From Triglochin maritima (Eukaryota > Streptophyta > Magnoliopsida > Alismatales > Juncaginaceae), in the NCBI GenBank assembly GCA_963682175.1, contig OY821772.1:12764743-12828742 (forward strand): 64,000 nucleotides of DNA, read 5' to 3'. Made by a program: the position numbers and the translations under genes. Below the pieces are notes generated by a model. That model made no database searches, was not told where the DNA came from, and saw only the letters and a list, made by a program, of their open reading frames with translations. Positions 23,032 to 35,276 of this stretch are shown here, piece by piece. The first letter of the stretch is position 1, and every line of letters begins with the position of its first letter.

Positions 23032-26000
23032 TTTTCCTGACGTTAAACATATTTTTTATAATCGTAATGTTGTTTCTATTAAAGATGTGTCTTCCCCTGC
23101 TATTTATTCCATTCTTGTTATGTTTGGCATAAACATCTATGACATGTGAATTATCAATATTTGAAAAGATTGATGAGTTTAGATATGATTTCTTAGTATG
23201 TCATTGAGAATAAAAAATATTAAGTGTATGTGTATGTGCATGCTAACGATCGAAAAATCATTTTCATTCTTTGACTAGAGATATAAGTATTTGAGATCTA
23301 GTACAAATACTTGTGAATTTAATGACATATTGACTAGGGATATGAAGAAATATTTTTATTACTTTCATTGATAATAGTTCAAAATATTACTACGTTTACC
23401 TTTTGAAAAATAAGGATGATCGTTGTCTAAGTTCCTTATTTTTTAAGAATGAAGCAGAGACTCAAATTGAAAATAAACTAAAGAGGTTGAGATTCGATAG
23501 AGGTGGTGAATATACGTGTAATATGTTCGAACAAGTTTGTGAGGATTATGAAATAGTTTTTGAGGTAACGACGCTATATTCTCCACAATCTAATGAGATT
23601 GTTGAATGAAAAATAAAACATTATCTGATATGATTAATGCATTATTGGAGAGTTCAGGATTACCTAAATATATGTGGGGGGAAGCTTTGAATACAACTTC
23701 CATATTTTGAATAAAGTTCCTCAAAAACATAAAGAGGTTAATCCGTTCGAACTCTGGTATGGTCTAAAACCAAGTTATAAATATCTTAAAGTTTGTGGTT
23801 GTCTTGCAAAAATGTTAATTTCTGGACATAAGAGGAAAAAACTTGGTCCCAAAACTGTTGATGCAATATTTATCGGATACATAACTAACAACTATGCATA
23901 CAGATTCTTGGTAATCATGTCCGAGATATCTGACATAGATGTTAACACAATTGTTGAATTTTATGATGCAACATTTTTTGAGGATGTATTTCCCATGAAA
24001 TATGAAGTTCCTAAACAAGTTTCCTATTCAAATGATCCCTCTACGTCTGGTTCCATCCACGAGCATGTGGCTTAGATGACAAATGTGGGGGCAAATTCGT
24101 TCGTTACCGAATCTGAGTTTTTTCAAACTCAAGTTGAAATTGAACCTAGATGAAGAAAACAATATAGAATTACATCACATATCACATCGAGAGTGATCCA
24201 ATTACTTTCAAGGATTTTATGGCTTCATCTGAAAGCAAAGCATTGGAAAGATGCAGTTAAGATCAAAATCTACTTTATTGTCTCAAATGGGACATGGGAG
24301 TTTGTAAATTTTCATTCAAGTTGTTCAATAATCGATTGTAATTGGATATTTAAAAAGAAATTAAAACAGATGGTTCCATTGATAAGTATAATGCCAAAGA
24401 GTTTAAACAAAAAAATGAATAGACTATTTTGATACATATTCTCCAACATCTCGTATGACTACCATCTGAGTGCTCTTAGCATTGGCGTTCATATATGATT
24501 TTACGATCCATCAAATGGATGTAAAAACTATTTTTCCTCGTGATGATCTTGAAGTAAAAATTTATATGGACCCGCTTGAAGGATTTGTAATCTCTAGAAG
24601 TGAGAACAAAGTTTGTAAACTTGTTAAGTCTCTTTATGGAGTTAAACAAGCCGCAAAAGCTTAGCATGAGAAATTTCATAAAATAATATTATCATTTGGA
24701 TTTAAGGTTATTGATTTGGACAAATGTGTCTACTGCAAGTTTCTAGGTGATGCATGCATTGCATTGTGTTTATATGTTGATGACATATTATTATTTATCT
24801 CAAATCTTGACGTAATACAAGAAACAAGTCATTCTTATGTACTGAGTTTGAGATGAAGGATATGGGTGTTACAAATACCATATTGGGTCTCAAATCGATT
24901 AGGATAGTTGATGGTATTTCCATATCTCAATCTCACTATGTTGAGAAGGTTCTTGAGAGATTTGACTATATATATTGTAGATGTGTGAAACCTCATATGA
25001 TTCTTCAAACTATTTGTACAAGAACAAGAGTGGTGTTCCAGTTTCACAGTTACGAGATATTCTTAGATTATAGGTAGCTTGATGGATATTGCAAATTGCA
25101 CACACTAGTGCAGAATAGTCTTTACTCGTCGCCCAATAGACGTCGATTGTTCTAATACCCGATGTCTATTTGGGCAAAGATAGCATAGACGTTGGTCGAT
25201 ATAAAGGCCGACGTCTATGGGCTACTATATACGTCGGTTGTTGGAATACCCATTGCATCTGACGTCTATACCCTATAGACGTCGCATGTTATGTACAACC
25301 GACATCTATACCCCCATACATATAGACGTCGGGGTATAGATGTCATTTGTACGTAACATCCGACGTCTATAGGTCTTAAAGAAATCCAACAGTTACGTTT
25401 TCTGTCATTCATTCTAGACGAAAATCCAACCAAACCCTAGCCCTTCCACGACCGAACCCTCCTCCGCGACTAATCTCCGATTAATCTGCAGCAATCTCTA
25501 GCACCGCAGCGACATCCCAACCTCTCCTCCGTCCTCCGTTCTCTCCTCGACCATTGCAGTGACCCTCTGTCTTCTTCTACTTCCCTAACCACCGTAAGAG
25601 ACGTCGGCTGAGTAGAGAAAGATATTTCATTCACGGTGAGCAAGCTTAGTAGATACACAAATTGTACTGATTATACTCATTGGGAGGCTTCGAATAGTAC
25701 TAAGGTACATAAATGGTACTTCTACCTTTGGGCTAAATTATGGAAAATTCCAATTATACTCGAAGGTTACAGTGAAGCAAGCTGAATAGCCAAAAACTCT
25801 GGGAGTAATGGTGTTACAGGATATGTTTTTACTCTGGTGGAGGTGCAATCTCGTTGAGGTCTACAAAGCAGACCATACTGTCTCGGTCTACGTTTGAGGC
25901 TGAACTTTGTGCTTTGGATACAAGTGTAATGGAAGTTACGTGAATGGTTGAAATGGTTCCTTTCTGAATTGTCAATGACTAGCATACATGTTCCTGCAAT

Positions 26001-26240
26001 TTCTGTGCATTGTGATAGTATGACTACTATTACAAAGTTAAGAAGCTCAAAGTATAATAGCAAACAAAGGAGACACATCCAAGTCAGACTGAAGTCTGTA
26101 AGGGAATTAGTCTCGGAAATGGTGATAGTTGTTGATTTTGTTGGTACCAAAGACAATATAATTGATCCTTTCACCAAATGACTTGATACAACTCAAGTTC
26201 TGAAATCGAAGTTGGGGATGGGATTGAGACCCATTTTTTC
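23032..26240 (+). pseudogene. Ty1/copia pol (Tork-like), heavily decayed
   Basis: The integrase core is at 23360-23700 (RFDRGGEYTCN, then frame-shifted YSPQSNEIVE). The integrase C-terminal region is at 23674-24075 (NPFELWYGLKPSYKYLKVCGC). RT is at 24190-24840 (QMDVKTIF, then VCKLVKSLYGVKQA, then YVDDILLF near 24775). RNase H is at 25650-26230 (LSRYTN to DPFTK). Stops and frameshifts are frequent. It is interrupted at 25103 by a CACTA-type element. The gag and protease end is missing, cut at 23031 by the CACTA transposon. Confidence 0.85.
25103..25640 (+). mobile_element. CACTA-type non-autonomous element inside copia pol
   Basis: It starts CACTAGTGCAGAATAG at 25103 and is followed by about 270 bp of short repeats with tagacgtcgg/ccgacgtcta in both directions. 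25381-25640 looks like the 5' end of a plant transcript (C-rich, accaaaccctagccc). No matching right terminus was seen, and copia coding resumes near 25645, so the right end is probably deleted. A similar end lies at 63460. Confidence 0.6.
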
Positions 26241-27050
26241 ACTCATGTAGAATGACAACCCAACCAATATGAGTGGAGATCCTACGAAGTTGGTTCAATG
26301 TGGTAATAACAAATGCGTGAGTAAGTTGAGTGTAACATATTGGTGATACATTGTATCTGTGTCAATGCCCCCACGGAATGAATATATATGTTGTTGAAAC
26401 TGCAAGTTTAGTAAGAGTGTGTATTCTGAATGGGTTCTAGTTCTTAGGACGATGATAACAGTGCATCTTTAGAGAAGCCCAACTATGTGAATGCCATTGT
26501 GTGACCACAATTAGAGGAATGTGGGTCATTTCTTGAAAACATTCATGAGACAAGATTCAGATGCATGACCGTAAAGCATCAACCATGTAGATTGCAGTAT
26601 GACCTGCATAATGTTGTTCTCAATGGACATCTCTATGTAAAAGATTCAAGTTCAAGACTTGGTTCATTTAGCTCTTGTGGGGGTAAAGATGAAAGACTTA
26701 GGTAGTGGTTCAACCCTGAAAGGTACCATTATTGAAAACACCATGCTGCAAGGTTTGGTTGATCGATAAATAATGGATTTTGTGGGGAATTGTTGGACTA
26801 TTAAATTTGGGTTTAAACCCATGAAATGTTTAATTGCAAATTTCAATGTTGAGATGTTAGTTATTGAGACATGTGAATTTCTCACATCCCTTTAGCCCAC
26901 ATTGGAAAACTTAAGAAGCTGAAAAATGTTCTTAAACATTCACTTCACATAACGCTTCGATGGTAGAAAGAAAGAATGAGAGAATACGCCACACACACGT
27001 ACGCGCCCATCCCGTCAGGAAGGGGAGGTGGGAGGCGAGACGGAGGGGGA
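26241..27050 (+). repeat. Copia 3' region, polypurine tract and truncated 3' LTR
   Basis: Non-coding DNA follows RNase H up to a purine-rich tract, gattttgtggggaat (26776-26790). An LTR starting TGTTGGACTATTAAATTTGG begins at 26791. The LTR seems cut near 27050, where an AT-rich hAT remnant begins. Confidence 0.6.
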
Positions 27051-27059
27051 TTTTCTAGT

Positions 27060-28440
27060 TTAACATTACTACTAGAGCACAATTCTCTAAATTCTTGATA
27101 TTTATATTTATTATTACTACCTAAAAAATCAATAACATCTCTAAGATTTTGTAAATAAGGTCTAATTATTTGAAGTCCATCATGTATGACAAAGTTAAGA
27201 CATGGTAAACAATCTAACCTGAAAAATAATATCAGCTAAGGGTGGATTACATCATTTTATAAGTAATTCTACTGTTGTAAAGTTATTAGTTGCATTGTCG
27301 AAAGAAATTGCACAAATTTTATTTGTTATTCAATAAGCGTGCAATACATCTTTTATCTGGTTATATGTAATCATAGTAGTATTTGGGTGCAAATTCGGTG
27401 CAAAAAAATAATTTAGTTATGTAAAACCCCTGAATTATCTCAAAATGAGTAGTTATGCAATAATATGGAAAAGCCATTAGGACCGCTCCAAACATTGTTT
27501 GTTAATGCTATCTTATAAGTCATTGATGCAAATGTATTAATTAAGTTTATTTTTCATTATCAAATTTTGTATTTATAGCATTACACAATGTGCATCGGGA
27601 AAATGGTTGAAATTGTGGGTTATGATAAGTAATTACATTTCTAGTGTTTGGAGATTCACATTGGCTAAATGGTAATTCATCTTTAATTATATAATCAATA
27701 TTACATCTCTACCTTTAATTAGATCATATTTTCTAGTTTTTAAATTTCCACTACTAGAGTCTAAACTTGATTGTTGTGAACTTGATGATCCAAGATTCCT
27801 AAATTTATATTTTTGGGCATGTCTTGATAGATGATCAGTTCCTTGGCAACCACGTCCAGTAACTAGATATTTTACATCCGGCAATATCTTCCCATTTTTA
27901 TCATGGCCTAAGTCAATATCTTCCCCAACGGGGCTAGTATTTTTCTAGTACTTTTGCCTTTGGATTGTCTAATTGATGCTCTAGCAGGGGATTACAATTC
28001 CTTCAGGTGATGAAGTAATCAAGGGTTCAGATGCCATTGAAATTTAAAAAATGCAAACAAAAATCTAAAATTTAAACAATGAGAAAGCCATGATAATTAA
28101 TTAAATAAAATAAAATAATTCTAACAAATAAACTAGAAGAGTAAAGAAATGCAAACAAAAATGCAAGAAGCAAAGAAGATGTGTCGGCATGTCGCGAAAT
28201 CGGACGAATCAACAGTAGTTTTAGGCTTTTGCTCAAACTTAACCCGTTTCAGAAACAATTACAACACGTGGTGGAATGGGGGGTTTATTTAGCTTTTTGT
28301 AATGACATTTTCGTAATTAACTTACGGGCAATTCTGTAATTACAAAAAAGGCCTTAGCGGGCCGTGCCGAGCTGCCGGGGGCCGTGCCTCTTAACACGTC
28401 ATGTTTGCTCAACAGGCCTGACCTAGCACCCAGGTCTAGC
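27060..28440 (-). pseudogene. hAT transposase remnant with BED zinc finger
   Basis: The start is near 28035 on the minus strand (MASEPLITSSPEG). A BED-type zinc-finger part follows at 27687-27890 (YLVTGRGCQGTDHLSRH, with the expected Gly, His and His spacing but a lost Cys). Downstream, 27060-27680 contains short matches to the hAT core in shifting frames (DELPFS and similar). It has many stops. The GC-rich stretch 28340-28440 (gggccgtgccgagctgcc) resembles a hAT terminal region. In active relatives the protein moves hAT elements. Confidence 0.6.
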
Positions 28441-28765
28441 CTGGACCAGCAATTAAACTTTCTATGTTTTTCTCGATGTCATATTACCATTAACAAATGT
28501 TTCAATAAGTAATTGGCTTACATTTATGGTACAATCAGTGTCATCATATTTTTTTTGAGAATAATAGTGTCATCAATTTTTTACAATGTAAAATGTATTC
28601 GTGCGTCATCATATTGTTTCTTATCTACATTAGCTCTCACTCTTGTGGGATGTATCACCTAACCATTAGCTCTCACTCTTCATCGTATTAAGAAATCTAC
28701 TGTTATGTTAACCTTTATTTATATGTACGTATCACAAAGAAATGCTTCACACACCCATAGTTTAT
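28441..28765. other. No recognisable feature
   Basis: AT-rich DNA between the hAT remnant and the MULE; no coding, repeat unit or terminus was recognised. Confidence 0.5.
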
Positions 28766-29110
28766 TGGGATTTTTGCTTGGTACACTTATAAAGTCCCCT
28801 TATTGGACCTTTGCTCATCCATAGTTTTATATTGGCCATGTGCACTTGTGATGTCCAAAATTTCATTTATACACATGTGTCCTATTCCTGTTACATTCTG
28901 ATGGACGCTGTTAGTTTACAATTAACGTCTCGTTAGATTTAGCAGTTAGTAGAGAAAAATTAGTGGGTAATTTGGTTAGTCTGCTACAGTAATCCCCCTC
29001 TTCGTTAATCCTAAATTCGTCCCCAATTGCTACCCAAATCAGTCCCATTCTCTCAATCCGCACCCAGCCTTTCTCCTCCCAAACCCCCAATCGACCCAAA
29101 CCCGAAACCT
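28766..29110 (+). repeat. Left terminal inverted repeat of the MULE
   Basis: It matches the complement of 31011-31286 plus 41374-41428 with scattered differences and indels (for example a GATGGACGCTG-like block and the ccccaattgctacccaaatc block). Confidence 0.8.
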
Positions 29111-29272
29111 TTCCTTCCCGATCTCTCTAAACCAATCATCCACCTCTCTAAACCCGACCTTCCACTGTCCACCCCCAATCGCATCTACGTTTCTTCAACC
29201 CACTAGTTTGCTTTAGCCGCCTCACGCTCCACCGCAACCACCCTTGCAAACCCAATCCAGCCTAAATATTGG

Positions 29273-29425
29273 ATGTCGTCTTCCAGCGACTGCCCATCCA
29301 TACCTCTCTCTAATGGTCCCACTTGCAAATGTGGACTTCCAGCCAAGATCCAAGCGTCGAACAAGACCTTCTCATTCGGTCTTCACTTCTGGGTGTGCCC
29401 TAGGGATTTCAAAGTATTACCTTAA
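29273..29425 (+). pseudogene. Captured GRF-type zinc-finger gene fragment
   Basis: A 50-codon open frame begins MSSSSDCPSIP and contains CKCGLPAKI, then after about 15 residues HFWVCPRDF. The C-x-C ... C spacing and the GLPAK and aromatic-Cys-Pro pattern resemble the start of plant GRF zinc-finger proteins, in which a short first exon encodes the finger. A possible splice donor lies within aaagtatta after Phe-Lys. It is not a whole gene. The upstream C-rich tract 29110-29270 looks like a 5' UTR. Confidence 0.5.
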
Positions 29426-30863
29426 CTTATCCCTCATTTGTAGTTTTTTCTTGGTCAATAGTGGGGTTTTTTAGAAAAATGTTGGATTGATTTATTGTTT
29501 TGGTTTGATGAGTTTCGAATAGTATGCATTGCTGCTTCTTTAGGTTGATAAAATTTAATTTAGTTTAAAAAGAAGAAGAAAAACATCATGGCGTTCCTTT
29601 TGAAAAAGAAAAGAAGAGTTCTAAGGTTTAATCTACCATTGAAAAGATTAGTTGGTCAAATATGTTTTTTTTTAATTTTCTTACGTGATTGCTAATTTTT
29701 ATTCGTTTTAGAGTTACTATGGGTTGATCGCTCCTGGACAGTATGCATTGTGTTAATTTCTTCATAGGGTCTCAAAGGGCACAAATTAGTTTTATTTTAT
29801 CCAAGATGACATATATTTGATTAGTTGTTTGCTGCTTTGGGTTGAAGCATGGCAGGGGGGGGGGGGGGGGGGGGGGTTATGAAGATTCGTGGGCGTGCAT
29901 GTTCTTGTGTGTGGTTGCAAAAGAATTTATTGATACTTTTTTTTGAACAAAAGAATTGATTGATACAGTTGCTTGGTTTTTTATCTTTTGCTGGTGTACG
30001 TTGGCTCCCCTGGAGACCGAGGCAAAGAGGGAGGAGCGATGGTGATTCTAATAGGATGTTAGTTCCAGTGTATACTAATGTTTTGGTGTTTTGATTGGGG
30101 TAGAACAAACGTGACTGATCTTTGATGTTTTTCAATTTGTCCGGTATGTATAGATTCAATTTGGACGAAAGGAGGCTTCAACTTATGCTGACCTCTTTGA
30201 TTTGATATGCTAACGAGACCTTGTTGAAGTATACCCACTATATGATTTTATTACGCAGTTCAACTCGATTCGTCATCACAGGTGTACAATCTTTATGAAA
30301 GATCTAATACCAATTAAGGTTCCATAGTCACAGCTCATACAAAAATAAAGAACAATGATTACCTTGACTAAAAATTGTTCATATGCTCCAAAATATTCTC
30401 TAGAGATAATCAAAAACATCCAAACATCAACCCATAAACAACAAAACATCCGGTGATCGTCATCATCCCTTGTCTTCAACAAAATCTAATTAGAGAACCA
30501 ACACAAGAAAAACGAAAAACCATAATGTTTTGTTTTTTGATAGACATAATTACCTCTTGTCACTAACTCCAGCAGAGTTGAAAAGCAATTAGAATCTAGT
30601 TAGAAAGAAGAATTATAAAAACAAACAAGAGTTAACACACGCCGATATGGCATCGCACACAAATTGTATCATGCACTTGGATTGTGTACTAAGAACATAT
30701 AACATCTCTTCTTGGAGATGTGAAATCATTCTACTTGGAGGGAACCAACACATGTCTATAGAAATTAATAGTTCAGAAACAAATTGCACATGCAATAACA
30801 AAAGAGATTCAGATACGAGCAGAAATTAAGACCCAAATAAATAATGAGTCATAGGAAACCAAC
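29426..30863. other. MULE interior without recognised coding
   Basis: AT-rich sequence with the poly-G run at 29855. 30490-30860 may be intron of the captured eL36 gene (minus strand), because it follows a GT donor at 30863. No other gene was recognised. Confidence 0.45.
29855..29876. repeat. Run of 22 G
   Basis: Uninterrupted poly-G in the MULE interior. It could form a G-quadruplex, or its length could be a sequencing or assembly artefact. Confidence 0.9.
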
Positions 30864-31000
30864 CTCATCTTATGGAGAACGTTAGACATCTCCTCTCTCT
30901 TCTTCTTGGCCCTCTTGTGGATGCCAAACTTCCTCTTTCCAGCGTCAATGCCCGATTATCCTTTCCTACCTTGAGAAGCTCAGTAATCCTCCTCTCATAA
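30864..31000 (-). pseudogene. RPL36: Captured exon of ribosomal protein eL36
   Basis: On the minus strand it reads YERRITELLKVGKDNRAL and then, after a small deletion and frameshift, AGKRKFGIHKRAKKKREEM followed by SNVLHKMR. This is the C-terminal half of cytosolic 60S protein eL36, whose usual form has LKVGKDKRAL and KREEMSSVLRKMR. The exon ends at ATGAG followed by gttgg, a plausible splice donor. The N-terminal half and the last residues are absent. It abuts the right inverted repeat of the MULE. The frameshift and missing exons make it non-functional. Confidence 0.85.
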
Positions 31001-31010
31001 AGAGAAAGGG

Positions 31011-31286
31011 TTGGGTAGTTTGGGAGGACGAGAAAGGGTGGGTGCGGATTGAGAGAAGGGGCAGATTTGGGTAGAAATTGGAGACAAATTTAGGGTTAAC
31101 AAAAGGGAGAGGATTACTGTAGCATACTAACGAGATTACCCACTAATTTTACTCTACTAACTTGTACTTCTAACGGGACGTTAATTGTAAACTGACGGCG
31201 TCTGTCAGAATGTAACGGGGACATTACACATGTGTATACACACAATATCTAGACTTCACAAGTGCACATGACCAATATAAAACTAT
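31011..31286 (-). repeat. Right terminal inverted repeat of the MULE (inner part)
   Basis: Inverse complement of about 28840-29100. It breaks at 31286 where a CACTA is inserted; its outer end is 41374-41428. Confidence 0.8.
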
Positions 31287-32599
31287 TACTACAAGAAATT
31301 GAACCTACAACCACGGTAGGTGTATCTGTGACTGCAAGATCCACCACTGATTTAGGAATCAACAATGGATAAGAGAGAACAGCCACGGCTAAAGTCTTGT
31401 GGTTGAGAAGTTGATCCCTATTTTAACACAAACCTGACTCCTCACCCGAATTCTACCAAATCCGCAAACCCCCAAATCGCATCTCCCACCCGAAACACCC
31501 AAGTCGCCGCCTCCCACTGCTACTGTCGCTCCTCGCCGTCGCGGTTCCCACCGCCTCTCCTCACCGTTGCGACTGCCACCACCGCTCCTTGCCATGACGT
31601 CTTCCCACACCACGACAGTACTCGATTGCTAGCTCCATTCATGGTCGGCTTCGATTCTTCACCGGTGACATTCCTTGTCGTCGTCCTCTCAGTGTCGTCC
31701 CTCTTCGGCTCTGTCACATGTTGCGTCGTCCCTCGTCGGCGCCATTTCTTGCGGCATTGATTCCACTCCGGCGCTGAGATAATCGTGTTCAAGTCCAAAT
31801 TTTGGGGGTATTTGATTTTCTTTGGTTTAGTCTGCTGGATTTGGGGGTTTTGAAAATACTGGTATGGTCTAGTTTGATGGATGGTTTGATTTTGGGTTTA
31901 GAATGTGTATTTGGGGATTATGGTTGTTTCATGATTCACACGTACCCAATAGAACAGTCAACACCTCAATCGCGATGGAGGCTTCAATTTTATCCCGCAC
32001 ACTCCCCTCTTTGTCCTCGTCTTCTTCCTCTGTCTCGCCTTTGTGATCCTGACCGAGGATCCCTGATATCTATGGTGAGGTTTTCGTTTTGTAGTATTCC
32101 TTCGGATCTTGTTAGTTTTGTACTCAACTGACATATCATATATTGACCTTACCTATGGAGTGGACTAAGAAAATTATGAGGTTTGATCAAATTATGGTAA
32201 GAATTTGGATTATGAGGACGGAAACAAGAGAATGAAAATATATAAGTGGTTTATTTCATTGATTTGCTCTATTTTAATATCTCATCAGATTTTCATCAGT
32301 TTATTGCATCCACTCAAGGATTTGAAGTCAGTCCGATGTCAAATTCGTTTGACTTGTCACTGAAGTACTGAAGACGTTGGTCTGTGTGGATGGAATTCTA
32401 AGGAAGTAATCAACTTCATCCATTTAACGAGATAAACTGAAAAGTAAAACCCAGCAAAACAATACTGACAAATAATAATAATAGTAATAATAATAAATCT
32501 GTTTCTACAAAACATATTATGATATAACAGATGTAGTTTATTCTATGTCAAGTGTATATTATAGCTTGGTTACCTCAGTAATGGTATTTTGCAAATTAA

Positions 32600-33000
32600 T
32601 GATTGACTTGAGCATATGCTTTTGTGGCTTATTTATCAAAGTTGCATATGGACCCATAGTAAGGATACTGACCATATGGTTTTGTCCAACACAACCCTTG
32701 ATCTCTGTTACGGACCCTACAACAATTAAACAAGTGCTTGATATTTAATAGCACATGGTGGTTATTATTTCAATAATTCATCCATATTTAGGTAAGCATT
32801 GGCAAGATTTAGTTGTTGATAGTAGTCTATTTTTCTTGTATTCTTTATTGCAGATAAACTATTATTTATTACATCAACTAAAGGAAAGTCTGAGTCTGAA
32901 CTAGAGAAGTTTGATATCCATAGGATGAAACTTTTAATTGCAGTCATATGTGAATCAGCTGGTCTTCTACCTGGCTTCATAGGTTTACTTCGGATCAAGG
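32600..33000 (+). pseudogene. Possible captured cytochrome P450-like exons
   Basis: At about 32635-32745 the frame reads YGPIVRI and then CPTQPLISVTDPTTIKQVL, like the segment after the N-terminal anchor of plant P450s. A second exon-like block, 32854-32999, is bounded by ttattgcag and gtatac and has the open frame DKLLFITSTKGKSESELEKF. There is no heme-binding motif. The product is uncertain. 31389-31800 nearby is GC-rich and exon-like but not recognised. Confidence 0.35.
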
Positions 33001-33111
33001 TATACTACTTAGGATAGCATTACTGGTAGCTAGATACATATTTACTGAATAATTCTATGTTATTTTGACAACATTGCGTTCTTTTTTTGTTCTTATTATG
33101 TCGATTAGTGT

Positions 33112-33757
33112 TTAGGTGGGTGATCGCCTAGGCGAATAGGCGATCGCCCCTTCGGGTGGTCACAACCCGCACACCGCACACAGTGTGCGGCTTACGCGGT
33201 CGCACATGGTAGCCTAGGCGACCATGTGTTGTGCTGGGCTGGGCGACCTTGTGTTGTGATGGTCGATGGTTGTTGGTGGTTGCTACTGTAGTGGTGAGAG
33301 AAAATAATGGGAGAGATTTGAGAGAAGATCAGAAGAAGATTAGGGTAGTTGGGTTAGGGTTTGGGAGAGGGAGGGTGGTTGGGTTAGGGTTTGGGGAAGA
33401 GATGGTGGTTGGGTTAGGGTTTAGGAGAGGGAGGGTGGTTGGGTTTGGATTTGCGAAAGAGATGGTGACTAGGTTAGGGTTTGGGGAAGAGAGAGTCATA
33501 TAGTGAGTTGTTTTGGTGAGATGCAATCTTGACCGTTCATTTTCTTTTTCTATTTCCTTTTCTTTTATCCCCTCCCCTCCCCTAATCTTCTTTCATTCCT
33601 ATTAATCCTAGTAACTTAGTAATTTAAGTTTCCTTTTATGTTCAAACATGTAATGTTTTATTTTGTATTGTTCCTACTTTTTTTTTTAAAAAGGTCGCCT
33701 ACACCTGGGCGACCTCCCAATCGCCTAAGCGACTGGGCAAGATCAGTCGCCCATGCA
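33112..33757. mobile_element. Probable MITE with tcgcctaggcga inverted ends
   Basis: Left arm tgggtgatcgcctaggcgaa and right arm (complement) with gggcgactgatc and cgcttaggcga are loosely inverted. Exact ends and target duplication could not be set. It holds the minisatellite 33343-33500. Confidence 0.4.
33343..33500. repeat. Minisatellite, about 30-bp unit, five copies
   Basis: Units alternate as ggttgggttagggtttgggg followed by aagagatggt or agagggaggg. Periodicity is about 30 bp with degenerate copies. Confidence 0.8.
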
Positions 33758-34522
33758 TTACTTGAACATTGTTGGTGATTATCAATTTGGCGTACCAATT
33801 TTATAAAATATGCTTTAGGCTTGTTAGTTTAAATAAAATGCTCAGGTTTTTTTGTTTCTGATTTACACGTTTATTATTGGTGATCTACCTGGCTTTGCAC
33901 AAAGTGATTCAATGAAAGGTGGATTTTAAATTTCACCTTGTATTTATCTTATTCCGTTAAAGATCATTAACTTGTAATCCTAGCTTGGATATGTTTGTCT
34001 ACCTTTTATCTTAATTCATAATCTCTTTCGATGATTTTTTCTGATTGAAGTGATGACTGTTCTTTTGGGTACAAAAATTTTGGTATCCAAAGAACTTGAC
34101 CGACTTTGTGTCTTTTTGGGTGTTGGGCAGTTGTCGCCTATCAGTGGTGATGATGGTTATTTATTTATTTACAAAATGTCGTGAACTGCATTGGTGTGTG
34201 GTGTATGTCGTAAAGAGGAAGTGAGGTGATCCACATATTTAGTAGTTGAGCAAGTGAATTAGTGAATATCTTTACTTGTATGTTTTTATTCGTTTGATTG
34301 AATTCATGTTCCTTTTTGTTGGAATTAAATGCATGACTGGCTCATCAACAAGGATTTTAGAACGTAGTTTTAGTCAAAGTGGTAGGTGTAGTACTTATTT
34401 GTTTTTACGTGGTCTCTTTAGACAATATTTGTTTATATAACTTGTGTGTAGATAGTTGATATTGTGATCTTAATATGGATGTTTGTATACTTGATGATAT
34501 GTTTGTATCTTATAGGATATCA
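33758..34522. other. AT-rich CACTA interior, nothing recognised
   Basis: No coding region, terminus or repeat was recognised here. Confidence 0.4.
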
Positions 34523-35252
34523 TCTTATAGTTCCATCCCCATTTGGGGGTGGAGAAATATGTGATATGATCATGTAGTGTATTAAGTGTGTTATCTTAAT
34601 TCCTTGAGCTTTATATGATTTCCATAACCATCTAATGTGTTTTCACTCTTATCTTTGATATGCTAATGCTCTTTAATGAAACTTAGCTTATGTTTTGATT
34701 AGTGAACCTATTTTATGGGGAATGATAAGGTTAGAATATGGGTGGAATTAATATTGGAAACACAATTTGTAGTGTATGTACTCTTGTTGCCTTTACCTTA
34801 GTTAATGTCTTGTATGTTTTAATGATATTGAATTATCTTAATTCATGTGGAGGCATAGCAGGGTCTAGTCTTTATACATGAGTTCATTTAGCTTCATTCC
34901 AATTATTGTCTTGTATGTTTTAATGATGTAGTCTTATCTTAATTCATGTGGAGGCAAAGTTGGATGTAGTTTTATGATTTCATGCAGTACATGTTGTGAG
35001 GAGCTTAATTGAACACACACACATCTTTATATTCACATTATTTCTCTACCCCCTATGGGGTTTAGTTTTATTGTTTATCTTCATTTCCTTTTGCACCTTA
35101 GTTTAGTTTAGTGTAACCAACCTTTCTCTCCTTTCTTTACCACTCGCTTTCGCACAAACCAAACGTCGACACACCTCCCAGTGGACGACCCGTATTTGCC
35201 ACCGCTTTAACGCGGCCGTGCACTTGCGGTTTAATATAAAACGAATCAATCA
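34523..35252 (+). repeat. 5' LTR of family B, 5'-truncated
   Basis: It aligns with about 40300-41030 of the 3' LTR; the first ~800 bp with the promoter are missing. It ends acgaatcaatca. Confidence 0.85.
35200..35220 (+). other. Conserved U5 bulged hairpin (family B)
   Basis: Outer stem CAC/GTG, inner stem CGC/GCG, loop TTTAAC and a GCC bulge on the 3' side. Other copies: 40978-40998 (inner stem mutated to CGC/ACG), 48568-48588, and on the minus strand 6004-6024 and 18342-18362. Compare family A at 11510-11530. Confidence 0.6.
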
Positions 35253-35258
35253 AGTTTT

Positions 35259-35276
35259 TGGCGCCATTGCGGGGAG
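35259..35276 (+). other. Primer-binding site, tRNA-Asp, imperfect
   Basis: tggcgccattgcggggag differs from the perfect site by one substitution and one missing C. Confidence 0.8.

Noticed and set aside
30864..31000. Functional eL36 gene
   Set aside because: Only the C-terminal exon is present and it carries a frameshift; the N-terminal exons are missing on both sides.
33343..33500. Interstitial telomere repeat
   Set aside because: ggttagggttt occurs, but the repeating unit is about 30 bp and not the plant heptamer TTTAGGG.
33231..33526. Open frames made of VVGLGFG or NPNPTTL repeats
   Set aside because: They are translations of a 30-bp minisatellite.
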